Source of the DNA: Plasmodium relictum
Taxonomy: Eukaryota; Apicomplexa; Aconoidasida; Haemosporida; Plasmodiidae
DNA: 64,000 nt
Direction: 5' to 3'
Assembly: GCF_900005765.1 (NCBI RefSeq)
Contig: NC_041688.1
Coordinates: 460,341-524,340 of the forward strand
The position numbers and the translations under genes are program-made. Positions 48,490-60,715 of this stretch are shown piece after piece; position 1 is the first letter of the stretch; each line of letters opens with the position of its first letter. The notes under the pieces were generated by a model, which saw only the letters and a program-made list of their open reading frames with translations, ran no database searches and was not told the origin of the DNA.

Positions 48490-50775
48490 TATTTATATAT
48501 ATATATATATACATATATTTATATAACCTTTTTTATTTTAATTTATTTTATTTTTTTTTTTTAAATAAAATACCTTCTAATATGTTATTTTATATTTTAA
48601 TATATAATTTTTCCTATAAATAAAAATTTTTTTTTTTAATATGCTGAGATTAAATTTTTAATCTATGGAAAAAATTTATTTTAAAAAAAATAAAATAAAA
48701 ATAATATATATTCTATATTTATTTATTGTTCAATTATCTATGTCATATTTTTGCATTATTTTTAATGCTTATGTAAATTAATTTTATCTAAATTCATATA
48801 TTTTATTATTTTTTTTTTTTTATTTTATTCCCTCTTGTATTTTGTTTTATATAATATTTATATTCTTTTTTTTTTTTTTTTTTTTATTTGATTTAATTTG
48901 ATTTTACACTTTTTTTTAAATATCATTTGAATTTTATATTATTTTGTTATCATACATTTTTTTTTAATATTTCATCTTTTTGAGAATGTTATTTTATGTT
49001 TTATAAAATATTTGTATATTCATTATATTTTTATTACGTCCTACTACAGTTAATGATTTTTTTTAAAATTTTTTTTTTTTTTTACTGGTAACAGTACATA
49101 AATTTTTTTTCGTTATATTCTCATATAAATGAAATTTCATAATATTAGATATAATTCAAAATTAATTTAAAATAAAATTTTACTTTTCTTCATAACTGCT
49201 ATAATCTTTATTTATTAGAAAAAGGTTCATTTAACGTTTGTATATTAAAATTAAAAGAAATAATAAAAAACCTATGAATTATTTACATAAAAAGTATTAA
49301 CTTTACGAATAATCTTATCAAAGATACTGAATAATATATTGTATACTATAATTAAAAATATGCTAAAAAATGTCAATAAAAGTTTAATACTAGATATTCT
49401 TAATATGTATGTTATCCCTGTTTTTTTTTTTTTTTTTCTAAAAATAATTTATAGAAAAAGCATATTTAGATTTTTCTTTTTTTCCTCCGGAAAATACAAA
49501 TATAAATTTATATATATGTTATATAATAAAAAATAATAAGAAATATAAAGATCTAATACACCCCAACATTTTATAAAAAATAAAAATATCACACATTTAT
49601 ATAGAAGAAAGATATGTTCTGTTGTTTCAATAAATTGAAGTTACAAATTTTTTTCATAATTTATAATTTTTTATAAAATCAATAGAAACATATGTTGCAT
49701 ATAGTATACAATGAATTTTTTTCTGGAATATTTTTAAATTTACATATATGATTTTTTATAAAACTATCAATTTTTTTAAAGTATATTATGTAAACAAAAA
49801 AGAGAACTTGTAAAATTAAATGTTAACATAGTATTGATTTTAAAAAAAAAATATATTATTTCAACTATTTTCATATTTAATTACACATTTATTTCTCTTT
49901 ATTATCTTTTTTTTTTTTTTAGTTTAATTTTTCTTTTAATTATAAATTTTTTAATTGAACTCGTATGTTATTTAAAAAATAACAAAAAATATTATTTTTT
50001 TATTTTTTATTGTGTATGTTACAACAAAAAATAAGTTATAGACTTATCTAGATGAATAGTGTCAAATATTGAATTTAATGACTAGAATAATTTTTTTTTT
50101 TTTTATAAAATAAAAATTATGTACTTAATATAATTTTTTAATTAAAATTTTCTTTTTCATATGTTTATAACGTATATTTAAAATTTTTATGAATTTTTTA
50201 GTTCATAAATTATTTTATTATAATATATTTTACATTTCATTATATAAAAATTTCCTTTATTTTACTAAATGATTTTAGAGACCTACTTAATACTTTAATT
50301 TTATGTGTATGAAAATATATTTTTTTTTTTATACTTTTTTTGTTATTATTTTATTATTTAAATAATATTATTTTGAATTCACATTAAATTAATCCTTTTA
50401 ATTAAAATAAATAAGTATATATCAATAATTTTTTTTACTTAAATTATATATTTTAAATAAAAAGAAAACACATTTAATTAGTATTAAAATTTAAGAAATA
50501 ATTATGTACAATACGACAGTTTAGTAATGTAAATAAGAACATTAAAAAAGTATTAAATAAATTGATCAAATAAGAATTATATCTAAAATAAAAAAAATAA
50601 AAAAAGAAATATAATCATATAAAAAATATTTTGTAAAAAGAAAAAAAATTCTATATATATAAATAGACATCTTGCACATTTTATACTATTTGAAAATAAT
50701 TTGTAAAATTCATGAGATTTTTATGTTAATATTTAATAGCAAAAAAACTTGAGTCATATAGAGAAAAATAAGAAA
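48490..50775. other. Divergent promoter region, eIF3B and capping protein beta
   Basis: 2.3 kb of AT-rich sequence with many T tracts. Two short Phe/Ile/Lys-rich frames (49339-49536 and 49834-50034) lack any gene-like character. No RNA gene seen. Confidence 0.6.
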
Positions 50776-51681
50776 ATGGATAAAGCAAAAATTGAAGCGG
50801 CTCTAAATATCTGTAATACCTTACCTGCTCATTTATTTGAAGAAACAATTAAAATACTATCAAAAATTGATAAAAACTTAACCAACAATATTTTAATAAA
50901 TAAAGAAGGACCTATAAAAACTAAATTTGATAGTGAAGAAAAAAAATACTATTTAGCAAATATGTTTAATAAAGAAAAAGATTCATATAGATCTCCTTAT
51001 GCAAATATTTATTATCCTGATCATTTTTCAAATTCATATATACCTTCTGAACCTTTAAGAAATTTAGAGATATTATTTAATGAAGTATTTGATAGATATA
51101 GAAGGGCATACTATATAAGTGGATTATCTTCTGTTTATTTATGGCCTAATCCAATAGAAGAGGGATTCGTTGGATGTTTTTTAATAAAAAAAAAAGAAGA
51201 TTATGATGCCAACATAAATATTATTTGGGAAGGAACACATTTAATACAGGTAAATATATCACATTTAATTATTCATTATCAAATTTCTTCAACTGTTAAT
51301 TTTTATGTTACTAAAAAAAATGAAATTATTTTATCTGCTTCTATTAATAAAGCTTTAGAAAACTCCAAGAAAATTTTAGATATGAATATATTAAAAGACA
51401 AATTTTTTCATATAGAGAATATGGGAAAAATGATTGAAAGTATTGAAAACTCTCTCAGAAAAAGTATTGAATATATATATATACTAAAAATTAATGATAT
51501 TTTAAATTCTCTTAGATTTAATGATTTACTTTGTGACTACGCATATGATGAAAAAATTATGAAATTGCAAAGTATATGTAATAACCTTACAACTTCCAAA
51601 GAGAGCATTCAAGATGAATTAAAATTAAAATTTAAAAATAAAAATTTGAATATAGGAACACAATATTCTATTAATACTTAA
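50776..51681 (+). CDS. F-actin capping protein subunit beta, 301 aa
   Basis: Single exon; the first in-frame ATG is 50776 (MDKAKIEAALNICNTLP), although the frame is open further upstream. Family motifs occur in order: CNTLPAHLFEETIKILSKI near the start, DSYRSPYANIYYPD (human DSYRSPWSNKYDP), PLRNLEILFNEVFDRYRRAYY, SGLSSVYLWPNPIEEGFVGC, IIWEGTHLIQV and the amphipathic C-terminal region. With the alpha subunit it forms a heterodimer that caps actin filament barbed ends. In P. berghei the beta subunit is reported to be needed for sporozoite motility. The length is slightly above the animal protein (about 272-277). The actin-binding C-terminal tentacle is lengthened and rather basic. Confidence 0.95.
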   Translation: MDKAKIEAALNICNTLPAHLFEETIKILSKIDKNLTNNILINKEGPIKTKFDSEEKKYYLANMFNKEKDSYRSPYANIYYPDHFSNSYIPSEPLRNLEILFNEVFDRYRRAYYISGLSSVYLWPNPIEEGFVGCFLIKKKEDYDANINIIWEGTHLIQVNISHLIIHYQISSTVNFYVTKKNEIILSASINKALENSKKILDMNILKDKFFHIENMGKMIESIENSLRKSIEYIYILKINDILNSLRFNDLLCDYAYDEKIMKLQSICNNLTTSKESIQDELKLKFKNKNLNIGTQYSINT

Positions 51682-52180
51682 CATTATTTTTTATTCCAGA
51701 TTTATTTATATTTTTTTCTTTTTGCCTTTTCAAATATTTTCTATTTGAATATATTACATATAGATAAAAATAATTTTGTAAGTCTTTTTTTTTTTTTTTT
51801 TTTTTTGTGTTTAATATAATTATGCTTTATTTAAATTATTAGCCATGAAAAAAATAAAAATTTTTTTTTAATATTCATTTTGTTTTCCTCTAAAATATAA
51901 AAAAAATTCTTAAAAAATCACTTACTATTATTTTATTTATATTTATTATCTTCTTTTTTTTAGTATATATAATTTTTTTTAGTTATTAATTTTCTTTTCT
52001 TTATTACATAATATTATTTCGATATTTTTTACTCAACCTTTTTTACATTTTATATTATTCAGTATTTTCTTTTAAAATCTATGATATATATGAATAATGT
52101 AGTTACATATATTTTCGTATTTTTAATTTTTCACTTAATATATTAACTACAATAACTTTCTTTTTAATATATGAATATAT

Positions 52181-52211
<31 letters not shown>

Positions 52212-53525
52212 ATAAATTTTTTATACAACATTATTTATGAATGCTCTTTTTTATCAATATAAATTGTATATATATGCAATAATGAAAATTTCTATAAAGT
52301 AAAAGAAAAAGTAGCATGCAATCTAATAATATACACAAAAGATATAAATTTTTTTTTGCGAATTTTATAAAAATCAACCATATAAGTAACGGTTTTTTTT
52401 TTTTTCTAATAAAACATTACTATAACAAATTTGTTATTTTATTTAAAATTACTATTCTATAATGAAATTATATAGTAAGGTCGTTCAATTAATGTGTATT
52501 TTAAATAGATTAAGGAAATTCTACTGCATTAAAATTATTTAAAAACATTTAGAATTATTGTTCTATAAAAAATTTCATCAGCAAATTATTTTTTAAAAAT
52601 TACATACATATATAACTCTCATTAATATTTTTTATTCGTGAAATTTTTACTAAAATGTTACCTTAAATAATTCATATATTTTCTTGTCAAGAAAGCATAA
52701 GACATAAAAATGAAGAACTATTAAAAAAAAAGTGAAAAAAAAAATTTCCTTTTTTAATCTTAGACGCATGGACGTATATTTTTTTTTTTAGTTTTGTGTA
52801 CTAATTGTAAAATAATTTGATAAAGTGGAAATTGCAAATTTTTATATTTATATAAGAAAAAAAATATGAAACAATTAATATTTAAATAATATATAAATAA
52901 GTAAAATGACAAGCTGTGTATTTTATTTTATTTCATTTTTTTCTTTTTTTTTTTTAATCTGAATAATTTAAAAAATTGAGTTAATGTTCATTTATATTTA
53001 GATTTAAAAATTTTAGTGCTTCCTTTTTTTACTGTTTTTTTTTTTTTCTGCACTAAAATTTGAGTGTATATATTTTTTTTTTCTAGTAAAATATAAGAAA
53101 TTTAAAATAAAATGTAAGTAAAAATATTTTTTTCTTTTTTTGTGGGTTTAAGAAACAAAGGCATGCAATATTTAATTTTAAACTAAATTCCTTTTCTTTT
53201 ATTATAGTAAATATTTATATTTTTGTAAAAAAGAATAATTTTTTTATGTATGTTACTAAGATATATATATATATATATATTGTGACTATTTCTATTTAAT
53301 ACACTTCCATTTTTAACTAAATTAAATGGAAAAAATACTGTTAAAATTGTTATTTAAATCCCAATTTCAATTTGGTTGTATTTATATTTAAATAATAAAA
53401 AAAGAAAAAAATATTTTTTTTACATATATATATATATATATATATTTTATTTATAAATGCTTATAAGTAAAAAAAATAAAAGAAAAGGAAACTAAAAATA
53501 ATAAGAAAATATATACATAAATATA
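51682..53525. other. Intergenic spacer upstream of the pyrophosphorylase gene
   Basis: 1.8 kb, with (TA)n runs near 52174-52198, 53262-53280 and 53426-53446. Two GCATGCA elements lie at 52314-52320 and 53161-53167, the second about 360 bases before the start codon. No gene seen. Confidence 0.6.
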
Positions 53526-55697
53526 ATGGAAAAAATAAATGAATTAATAGAATTGGTTGGTGATGACAAAAAATACATTGATATTTTGATTAAAACAGAT
53601 CAAATGGAATTGCTAACTCACGAAGGATTAAATAGAGATAATATTTTTGATATAATTAATCAAATAAAAGAATTTGAAATCATATATCCAGATGGATTAA
53701 TGAAATATTTGGAGAGAGCAAAAACACTTTTAAAAAAATCAAAAAATAAAATTAATAAGTATGCAAATTATATAATAGAACAACCTGATAATTTAATTAA
53801 AATAAAATTTCATTGGAGAGATATATCATTTAAAACTAATGATTGTAACAAAGCAGTGGAAAAATTACCATTAGAGAATACATATATGGACAATGGGACA
53901 TTTTTAAATAGTTGTTCCAATCATGTTAATGAAGAAAACTTTTATCATGATACTACGTTTGAAGGAAATTCCAACTGTATATCTGAAGAAGGGAATACAC
54001 CAATAACTATTTCATCTAATGAAGAATTAATTAATATAAATTATTATAAAAAAAATTCTGCTATTATTAATGAATTAAAAGAATTAAATAGACAAAAGAA
54101 TACAAAAAATTTAGAGATGGGAATGAAATTAGCAGAGAGAATAGTATCAAAAGAAAATGAAAAGAATAGTGTATCGAACAGTTCAATTATTGAATTGTTC
54201 ATACATTACGAAGAAATAGGATTAAAAGAAATTGATAAAGTATGTTTTATTTTATTAGCAGGAGGATTAGGAGAAAGATTAAATTACAATGATATAAAAT
54301 TAAAATTGAAAACTGACTTAATATCTGAAAAAACATATTTAGAATATTATTGTAATTATTTAAAAACTTTTCAAGACTATATAAAAAAAAATAAAAATAG
54401 AGAAGTAGATATTCCATTAATTATAATGTTGTCTGATGACACATATGAAAAGACAATTAATTTTTTTAATAAAAATAATTTCTTTTGTTTAAAAAAAAGT
54501 CAAATATACTTTTTAAAGCAGAAAAAAGTTTTTTGTTTAAAAGATAATGAAGCTCATTTAGACTTTTCATATGAAAATAATACATTTAAATTTTCTAAAA
54601 AACCACATGGCCATGGGGATATTCATTCTTTGATTAAGCAATATAATATTTTAGATGATTTAATAGAAAAAGGATATAAGTATTTATATTTTTTTCAAGA
54701 TACTAATGCTTTAGCAATAAAAGTATTATTTGTTTGCCTTGGGGTTTCTATAGAAAAACAGCTGCATATGAATTTTTTGGCAATTTCAAGAAAACCAGGA
54801 GAAGAGATAGGAACTATTTGTAAACTAATCAGTGGAAAAAAATCCATGAGTATAAACTTAGAATATAATATGTTGGAATCTATATTAGCATATACAGGAG
54901 AAAAAGAAGTTGTTGATGAAAATGGATGTTCAATATATCCAGGTAACACATGTGCTATATTGTTTGAAATAAAAAATTACAATGAAATATTAAATTCTAC
55001 TAATGGAATAGTACCAGAATTTATCAATCCTAAATACACCGATAATACTAGAGAGCATTTTAAAAGTCCAACAAGAGTAGAAAGTATGATGCAGGATTTT
55101 GCTTTATATTTTAATGGAGAAAATCATAAAGTTGGAGTTACTGAATTAAATAGATTCTTATGCTTCTCAGCTGTAAAAAATAATTTTCTTAATGCGCAAA
55201 GGAAAATTGAAAATAATATACATCCTGAATGTATGTTTAGCGGGGAATCAGATTTATATTATTGTAATTGTGCATTTATCGAATTAGCGTGCATATATAA
55301 TAATAAGAAAATAACTTTGAATAATATGCCAATAAAAACTTTTAATGGGATTCAATATTTTATTCCACCTAAAGTTTTAATTGAACCTCAGTTTGCTTTT
55401 ACATTAAGTGATTTATTAAAAAAAATAAAGGGGAATATAACCCTAAGTAATAACTCGACTCTCTGGATAAAATCAGACGCAATTATTAATAATCTGAATT
55501 TGGATGGTGCATTGATCATTGATAAAAATAATAATGAAGATAATGATGATCCAGTTGTATTAGATGAAAATGTTTCCATTAAAAATAAAGGATATGAAAT
55601 TGTTAACCTTGATGATAAATTGGAAAATGTTTCAAATCATTTAAAAATAAGAGGTTATAAATTAATAAAAAAGGAAGCATTTGTAATTAGTAATTAA
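53526..55697 (+). CDS. UDP-sugar pyrophosphorylase-like (UTP:sugar-1-phosphate uridylyltransferase), 723 aa
   Basis: Single exon. The N-terminal ~230 residues contain the helical lead typical of plant USP (LIELVGDDKKYIDILIKTDQ and HWRDIS). The nucleotidyltransferase core begins at about residue 238 with FILLAGGLGERLNYNDIKLK, the nucleotide-binding loop. It continues with KPHGHGDIHSLI (about 360) and LYFFQDTNALAIKVLFVCLG (about 388). SIEKQLHMNFLAISRKPGEE, EFINPKY and RVESMMQDFALYF follow, and SGESDLYYCN ends the core. The GLGERLxYxxIK loop, HGHGD and FFQDTN match UDP-sugar pyrophosphorylase rather than UAP1 or ordinary UGPase. A C-terminal left-handed helix region follows. The enzyme would make UDP-glucose or UDP-galactose type sugars from UTP. 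Databases may carry a more general UTP-glucose-1-phosphate name. Confidence 0.9.
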   Translation: MEKINELIELVGDDKKYIDILIKTDQMELLTHEGLNRDNIFDIINQIKEFEIIYPDGLMKYLERAKTLLKKSKNKINKYANYIIEQPDNLIKIKFHWRDISFKTNDCNKAVEKLPLENTYMDNGTFLNSCSNHVNEENFYHDTTFEGNSNCISEEGNTPITISSNEELININYYKKNSAIINELKELNRQKNTKNLEMGMKLAERIVSKENEKNSVSNSSIIELFIHYEEIGLKEIDKVCFILLAGGLGERLNYNDIKLKLKTDLISEKTYLEYYCNYLKTFQDYIKKNKNREVDIPLIIMLSDDTYEKTINFFNKNNFFCLKKSQIYFLKQKKVFCLKDNEAHLDFSYENNTFKFSKKPHGHGDIHSLIKQYNILDDLIEKGYKYLYFFQDTNALAIKVLFVCLGVSIEKQLHMNFLAISRKPGEEIGTICKLISGKKSMSINLEYNMLESILAYTGEKEVVDENGCSIYPGNTCAILFEIKNYNEILNSTNGIVPEFINPKYTDNTREHFKSPTRVESMMQDFALYFNGENHKVGVTELNRFLCFSAVKNNFLNAQRKIENNIHPECMFSGESDLYYCNCAFIELACIYNNKKITLNNMPIKTFNGIQYFIPPKVLIEPQFAFTLSDLLKKIKGNITLSNNSTLWIKSDAIINNLNLDGALIIDKNNNEDNDDPVVLDENVSIKNKGYEIVNLDDKLENVSNHLKIRGYKLIKKEAFVISN

Positions 55698-56143
55698 ATT
55701 TTATTTAACATTCAGATATGCCTGTTCTTATGTTGCAATCATATTTAAATTAAAAGAAGCATAAGCATTTATATATATATATATATTATAGATAGCATAT
55801 CTATTTTTATTTTATTTATTATTTTTTTTTTTTCATTGTAGTATGTCTTAATTTTACTTTTTGTTTTGGTTTTATATTAACTTTTTAAACATAACTTTAT
55901 ATTATATTTTTTTTTTTTTTTTTGTAAAAATAATTCCTAATATATTTTTATGTAGAAGAACATAAATTTAATAAATAGTTGTTTATTTATATACATTTAT
56001 TTTTTCATTATATACAAATTTCTTTTTTTTTTTTATAGTATTTATATAAATGATAAAGAAATATTAAAATCATAATATTGAATAAAATATAAATACATAT
56101 AATATATGCTTATATATGTTACATACTTTGCAGAAATAAAATT

Positions 56144-56147
<4 letters not shown>

Positions 56148-56211
<64 letters not shown>
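56148..56211. repeat. (TA)n microsatellite, about 64 bases
   Basis: Longest pure dinucleotide run in the window; convergent intergenic position. Confidence 0.9.
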
Positions 56212-56214
<3 letters not shown>

Positions 56215-56861
56215 ATTTTTTTTTTTCTTATTTATTTTATATTATCTACAGTTATTAACTTGTACAATTGATGACAAATATATATTTATACTTTGTATAA
56301 TTTAAGCTAAATTTAATAGATTTTTTTTCGTTATTAATAAAATATATAGTTACCTCTTTTATAAATTATCATAAAAGTTATTTTTTCTGATTATTTTTTT
56401 GAGCTCTTATTTATATTATTATGTTTTTATTCTTCATAACAAGATTTAGTTTCTTATTCTCTAAAGTTTTTTCATTTTTATAGAATAAATTAAAAACATT
56501 TAAAAAAAATTATTACTTTATATATAAATAAGCACCACATAAAAACGACAATAAAAAATAAAATAAAATAAAATAAAATGAAATAAATATAATTACTCTA
56601 ATAATTCTTAGAAATATAAATATTAAAAAATAAAAAGTTGAAAATTAACTTAATAACCATTATTCATTATTTGAAGGTTTAGTATTATTATTATTTATTT
56701 TTTTTTTTTATAGCTTTTATGTAATTTACTTTATTTTAAAAATGTACTTAAATGAGTAAAATAAAAAAGACTATTATTCTGCATAAATTTAAAAATGTAT
56801 ATATGCACTTAGGTATAAATATAAAAATAGCCAAAGAAAGAATTAAGACATTTTTAAAGAT

Positions 56862-56864
<3 letters not shown>

Positions 56865-56923
<59 letters not shown>
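56865..56923. repeat. (AT)n microsatellite, about 59 bases
   Basis: Second long AT array in the same convergent spacer, about 650 bases from the first. Confidence 0.9.
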
Positions 56924-56924
<1 letters not shown>

Positions 56925-57183
56925 CCATTTACCTTTGTAGGTAATACATGTATATATATTACTAATAATTTTAAAAGAAATAAGTATTTATGTATATATA
57001 AGCATAAATAAATATTGATATTATTTTAAAAAAATATATATATTAAAATATAATTAAATAATGATATATATGAATGTACCTAAAATAGCAGTAAAAATAT
57101 ATTTGAATATATATATATATATGTTTAAAAAAAAAAAATAATTAAAAGATCACACGTAATATTTGTTATAATAAAATAAGAAA

Positions 57184-60100
57184 TTAGTTTTTTTTCTTTT
57201 TCTTTCTTTTATTATATCCTTCATCATCATCATCACTTTTATATGCGAATCGTTTTTTGTCGTCTAAAATTTAATAAAAAAGAAAGTCATTTTTATATTA
57301 CATATATATATATATTGTAATTTAAGAAAATTTTTTTTTTTAACCTTTCTTAGCTCTTTCCTCGAGCTCGTCCCAAGACAATCCTTCATCTTCCGAAACT
57401 TCTTCAACTTCTTCTCCATCGCTTTCAGTTGCTAAACTTTCATCAGCACTATCATCATATTCACTATCTTCTTCAGCACTCTAGTAAAAATAAAAATTTA
57501 TATAATTATGAAATATAATATATATGTATATAAAAGCAATATACACATTATAAAATAAATTTTCTTAAATAATTACCAGTTCTGATTCATCTATTTCATA
57601 TTCCTCATCTTCATCCTCATCTTCAGCTGATTGCTCTTCTTCATCATCATCTTCTCCCAAAAATCCTTCAAACCCTTTTGAATTTACAAAAGAGTCAATG
57701 TCAGATAAAATAGTTTTTAAAATATTTCCCCACTGCAAATTATTTTTTCCTTCATAATATACTATGTCAATTGTTGTTAACCACTTTTTTATTGTATCAA
57801 TATATTCTGTTGGAATAACATCAATTCTTTTAACTGGTTTTGTGTAATCTTTAAAAACAAATATCATATCAAAATTTCTTAAGCCATGATGAACTCTTTC
57901 TAACGAAGCGATTTCAATATCTTCAACAGATAAAATAAAAGGTGGCCATTCAACAAGATGATTAATTGTATTAGCCGTAACAAATATTTCAACATTACTT
58001 TTGTTAGGAACTCCCGAAAAAGTTAATTCAGGATATGGAATTTCAAACTCTATTTTTGACGCATCTTGCATTTGTTGAACAAAATTTTTAAAAATTAAAT
58101 TTAATTTATTTTTTTGTTCTCTCTCTTTCATTTCATCATGCATTTCATCAGGATCATAGACGTTTCTTGCTTTAGCTCTATCTAAATCATCAATTTGAGT
58201 ACCAGCTTCGCAATAAAATTGGACATCTAATGTTTTTTTTTTCCCTACCATAATATATCTTTTTAAATGAAAATGAATTAAAATAATCAATTGACCATCA
58301 CAAGGTTGATAAAATGCATGCTTAATGTCATCAAATAAAATATCAATATATTCTGTAGTTCCCCTTGAATTCGCTGAATATCTTAATCCATTGGTATGTA
58401 ATTCTAAAGTACCTAATATTTTTCTTCCAGTAAATATATTTGGCCTAGTCATCAAATCACGTAAAATTATTCTTCTTCCACTTTTATTTAGAATTAATTT
58501 ATCCTGAGTGTGCTTAGAATCATTTACATCTGCTTCTACTTCTTTTTGTTTTACTTGCTTAATTAATTCTTTAACTTGTTTAACTACCATCTGAAAATGT
58601 TTTTCATCTTTTGATTTAAATATTAACTCTTTAATATACATTTCCTTGGCTTGTAATGTCGGAAATGCATTAAAATCTCCTTTTACTACCCCTTGATTTC
58701 CAGGAACTAAAAAATTAATACGCAAAACAAATATGTCATTATTATCTTCATAGTTGGAACTTAGATTTTTAATAGTAGAAACATGAAATGGTATATGTGT
58801 TCCATTAATTGGTAATAATATGCATTCATGCTTATTATCAACACATATAATATTTGGTTTTAAATCTTTTGGTAGTAAATCAGGATCATTATAAGCTTTT
58901 AAATCTTCTAGTTTCTTTATATTTTTTTTATTTAAATCTTTATAATCGTTTGTTCCCTTAGAGAATCTAAATTTTATTTCATTAATTTTTTTCTCTTTTA
59001 GTTCATTTTGTCTTCGATTTAACTCTTCCATTTCTTGTTCATTATTATGTGCTATTGAATTTTTGTTTCTTCTTCTTAATCTATCTGAGACAATGACACT
59101 TGCTGCGTTATTTAATATACTGGCTGATATACCAATTTTTTTTTTATCTACATCTCCATTTTTTTTTTCCGTTTTTACATCGTTTTTTTCCTCGTCATTA
59201 CTTGTACTGTCTTCTAATTCATAGGATATAGTATTAATTTCTTTACTTAACGTATCTGTTAATATAATCACTTCTTCTTTATCATTAATATATACGGTAT
59301 CACTTAACCAAATAGCAAAATTATTCCTATCACTTCCTTGCACATTTTCAAAACCAACTGATAAATTGTATGTTGTGTTTTTTTCTATTTTACCGTTTTC
59401 ATTACTTTCTGTTATTAAAAATTCTTTTTCAATAAATTCTATTCCTATAACATGCCCTATACATTTCACAAAATAATCTTCCAAATTTATATTTTGTAGA
59501 CTACTACACTCTTTTTTATTTTGTTTAATATAATGTAATGCTTTTTTATAAACACTAGAAAAAGCACTATTTACTTTTAAGCATTCTTTTATAATATATT
59601 TTTCTATATTTAAGGTAAAATTATATAATTCTTTATGTTGAGTTTTAGCATTAAGTAATAAAGTTCTTGTTATATTACAACATAACTCTTTGTATTTCAA
59701 ACCAAGACCTACAATAATCGCTCCTTCATTTTGAGATAAATAATTTTTATCGTTACTATTTTTATAAGTTAATGTGAATTTATTTCCACTCTGAACATTA
59801 CTATAAATAATATCTATTTCGTCTATATCTACTTTTAATTTATCTTTCAATTTCATTAAACATTTTTTATTTTCATGAAATTTTAATGCTTTATCTTTTA
59901 TTTTCTCATGACTTTCAAATTCTTCATTATCCAGTGCATTCTCTATAGTGGTAATAAGAGTACTTTTTAGAATTATGCATGCTATATCACTTCCATTTTT
60001 TTGAATTTTCATATCTGATTCTGAACGAAAATTTAATAAGTGTTTTATGCTATTACTTACGTCAACTTCTGTTTTATTTAACTTTTTAATAAAGTCATAA

Positions 60101-60525
60101 CAATTTTCAAAAAAAGTTCCAGTTGCATCTTTGTCTCTTAATATAGCTATTTCATCAGAATTTGCATTTTCAATTAAATTTTTTATTTTTTCAAAGTTCT
60201 CAGTATTATCATTACTTCTTTCTAAAATTTCTACATTGCTCATATTATCTAAGAGTGGTTGTAAAAATTTTTTTTTTTTATCACTAGTTAAAATAATTAG
60301 CTTTTCATTTTTTAAAAATATAAAAAATGTTTCAGTTAACTGATACCCAGTTAACCACATTTGAAACTGTTCTTGTATTGTTGCATTTTCATCTTTACTA
60401 GATTTTCCTGATAAAACACAAAATACATTTGTTTTGGAAAATTCTTTATTTGCTATACTACTCCAATAAGAAAACACTATTTTTATTTTAGCTTTTGCAT
60501 TATCAGCGTCAAGTGATTCACTCAT
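57184..60525 (-). CDS. SPT16: FACT histone chaperone large subunit SPT16, three exons, 1054 aa
   Basis: Exons on the - strand: 60525-57577, 57480-57345 and 57263-57184; total 3165 nt. Residues 1-430 form the catalytically dead aminopeptidase-P-like domain (VFCVLSGKSSKDENATIQEQ, GAIIVGLGLKYKELCCNITR). The dimerisation/middle region follows (SDRLRRRNKNS; LPINGTHIPFHVSTIKNLSS; GDFNAFPTLQAKEMYIKELI). A tandem PH/Rtt106-like histone-binding domain comes next: ILGTLELHTNGLRYSANSRG, IKHAFYQPCDGQLIILIHFH and ELTFSGVPNKSNVEIFVTAN. An acidic tail spans the two short exons, ending with LSWDELEERAKK and a Lys-rich end. FACT moves H2A-H2B during transcription and replication in the nucleus; its partner would be SSRP1. 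The family's C-terminal WDELE motif appears only after splicing, which supports the exon model. Confidence 0.95.
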
Positions 60526-60677
60526 CTTTGATTTCTATTTCCTTTCTTAAATTTTTTTATATTTCTTGAAATATTTAAAAAATTCTTATTTTACTTAAAT
60601 AAATTATTTTCTAAAGAGATATTTTTTTATCAAATTTTTTTTAATATAAGTATTTATCTCCTTTTAGTTTTTTTTTA

Positions 60678-60681
<4 letters not shown>

Positions 60682-60713
<32 letters not shown>
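60682..60713. repeat. (TA)n microsatellite upstream of SPT16
   Basis: About 32 bases of alternating TA, roughly 160 bases upstream of the SPT16 start codon. Confidence 0.85.

Positions 60714-60715
<2 letters not shown>

Larger units (their letters stand above)
55698..57183. other. Convergent spacer, pyrophosphorylase and SPT16
   Basis: 1.5 kb holding two long (TA)n arrays (56148-56211 and 56865-56923). The short frame at 56752-56940 is mainly a translation of the second array and is not a gene. Confidence 0.6.

Noticed and set aside
50749-50775. N-terminal extension of capping protein beta
   Set aside because: Requires a TTG start; the ATG at 50776 matches the family start.
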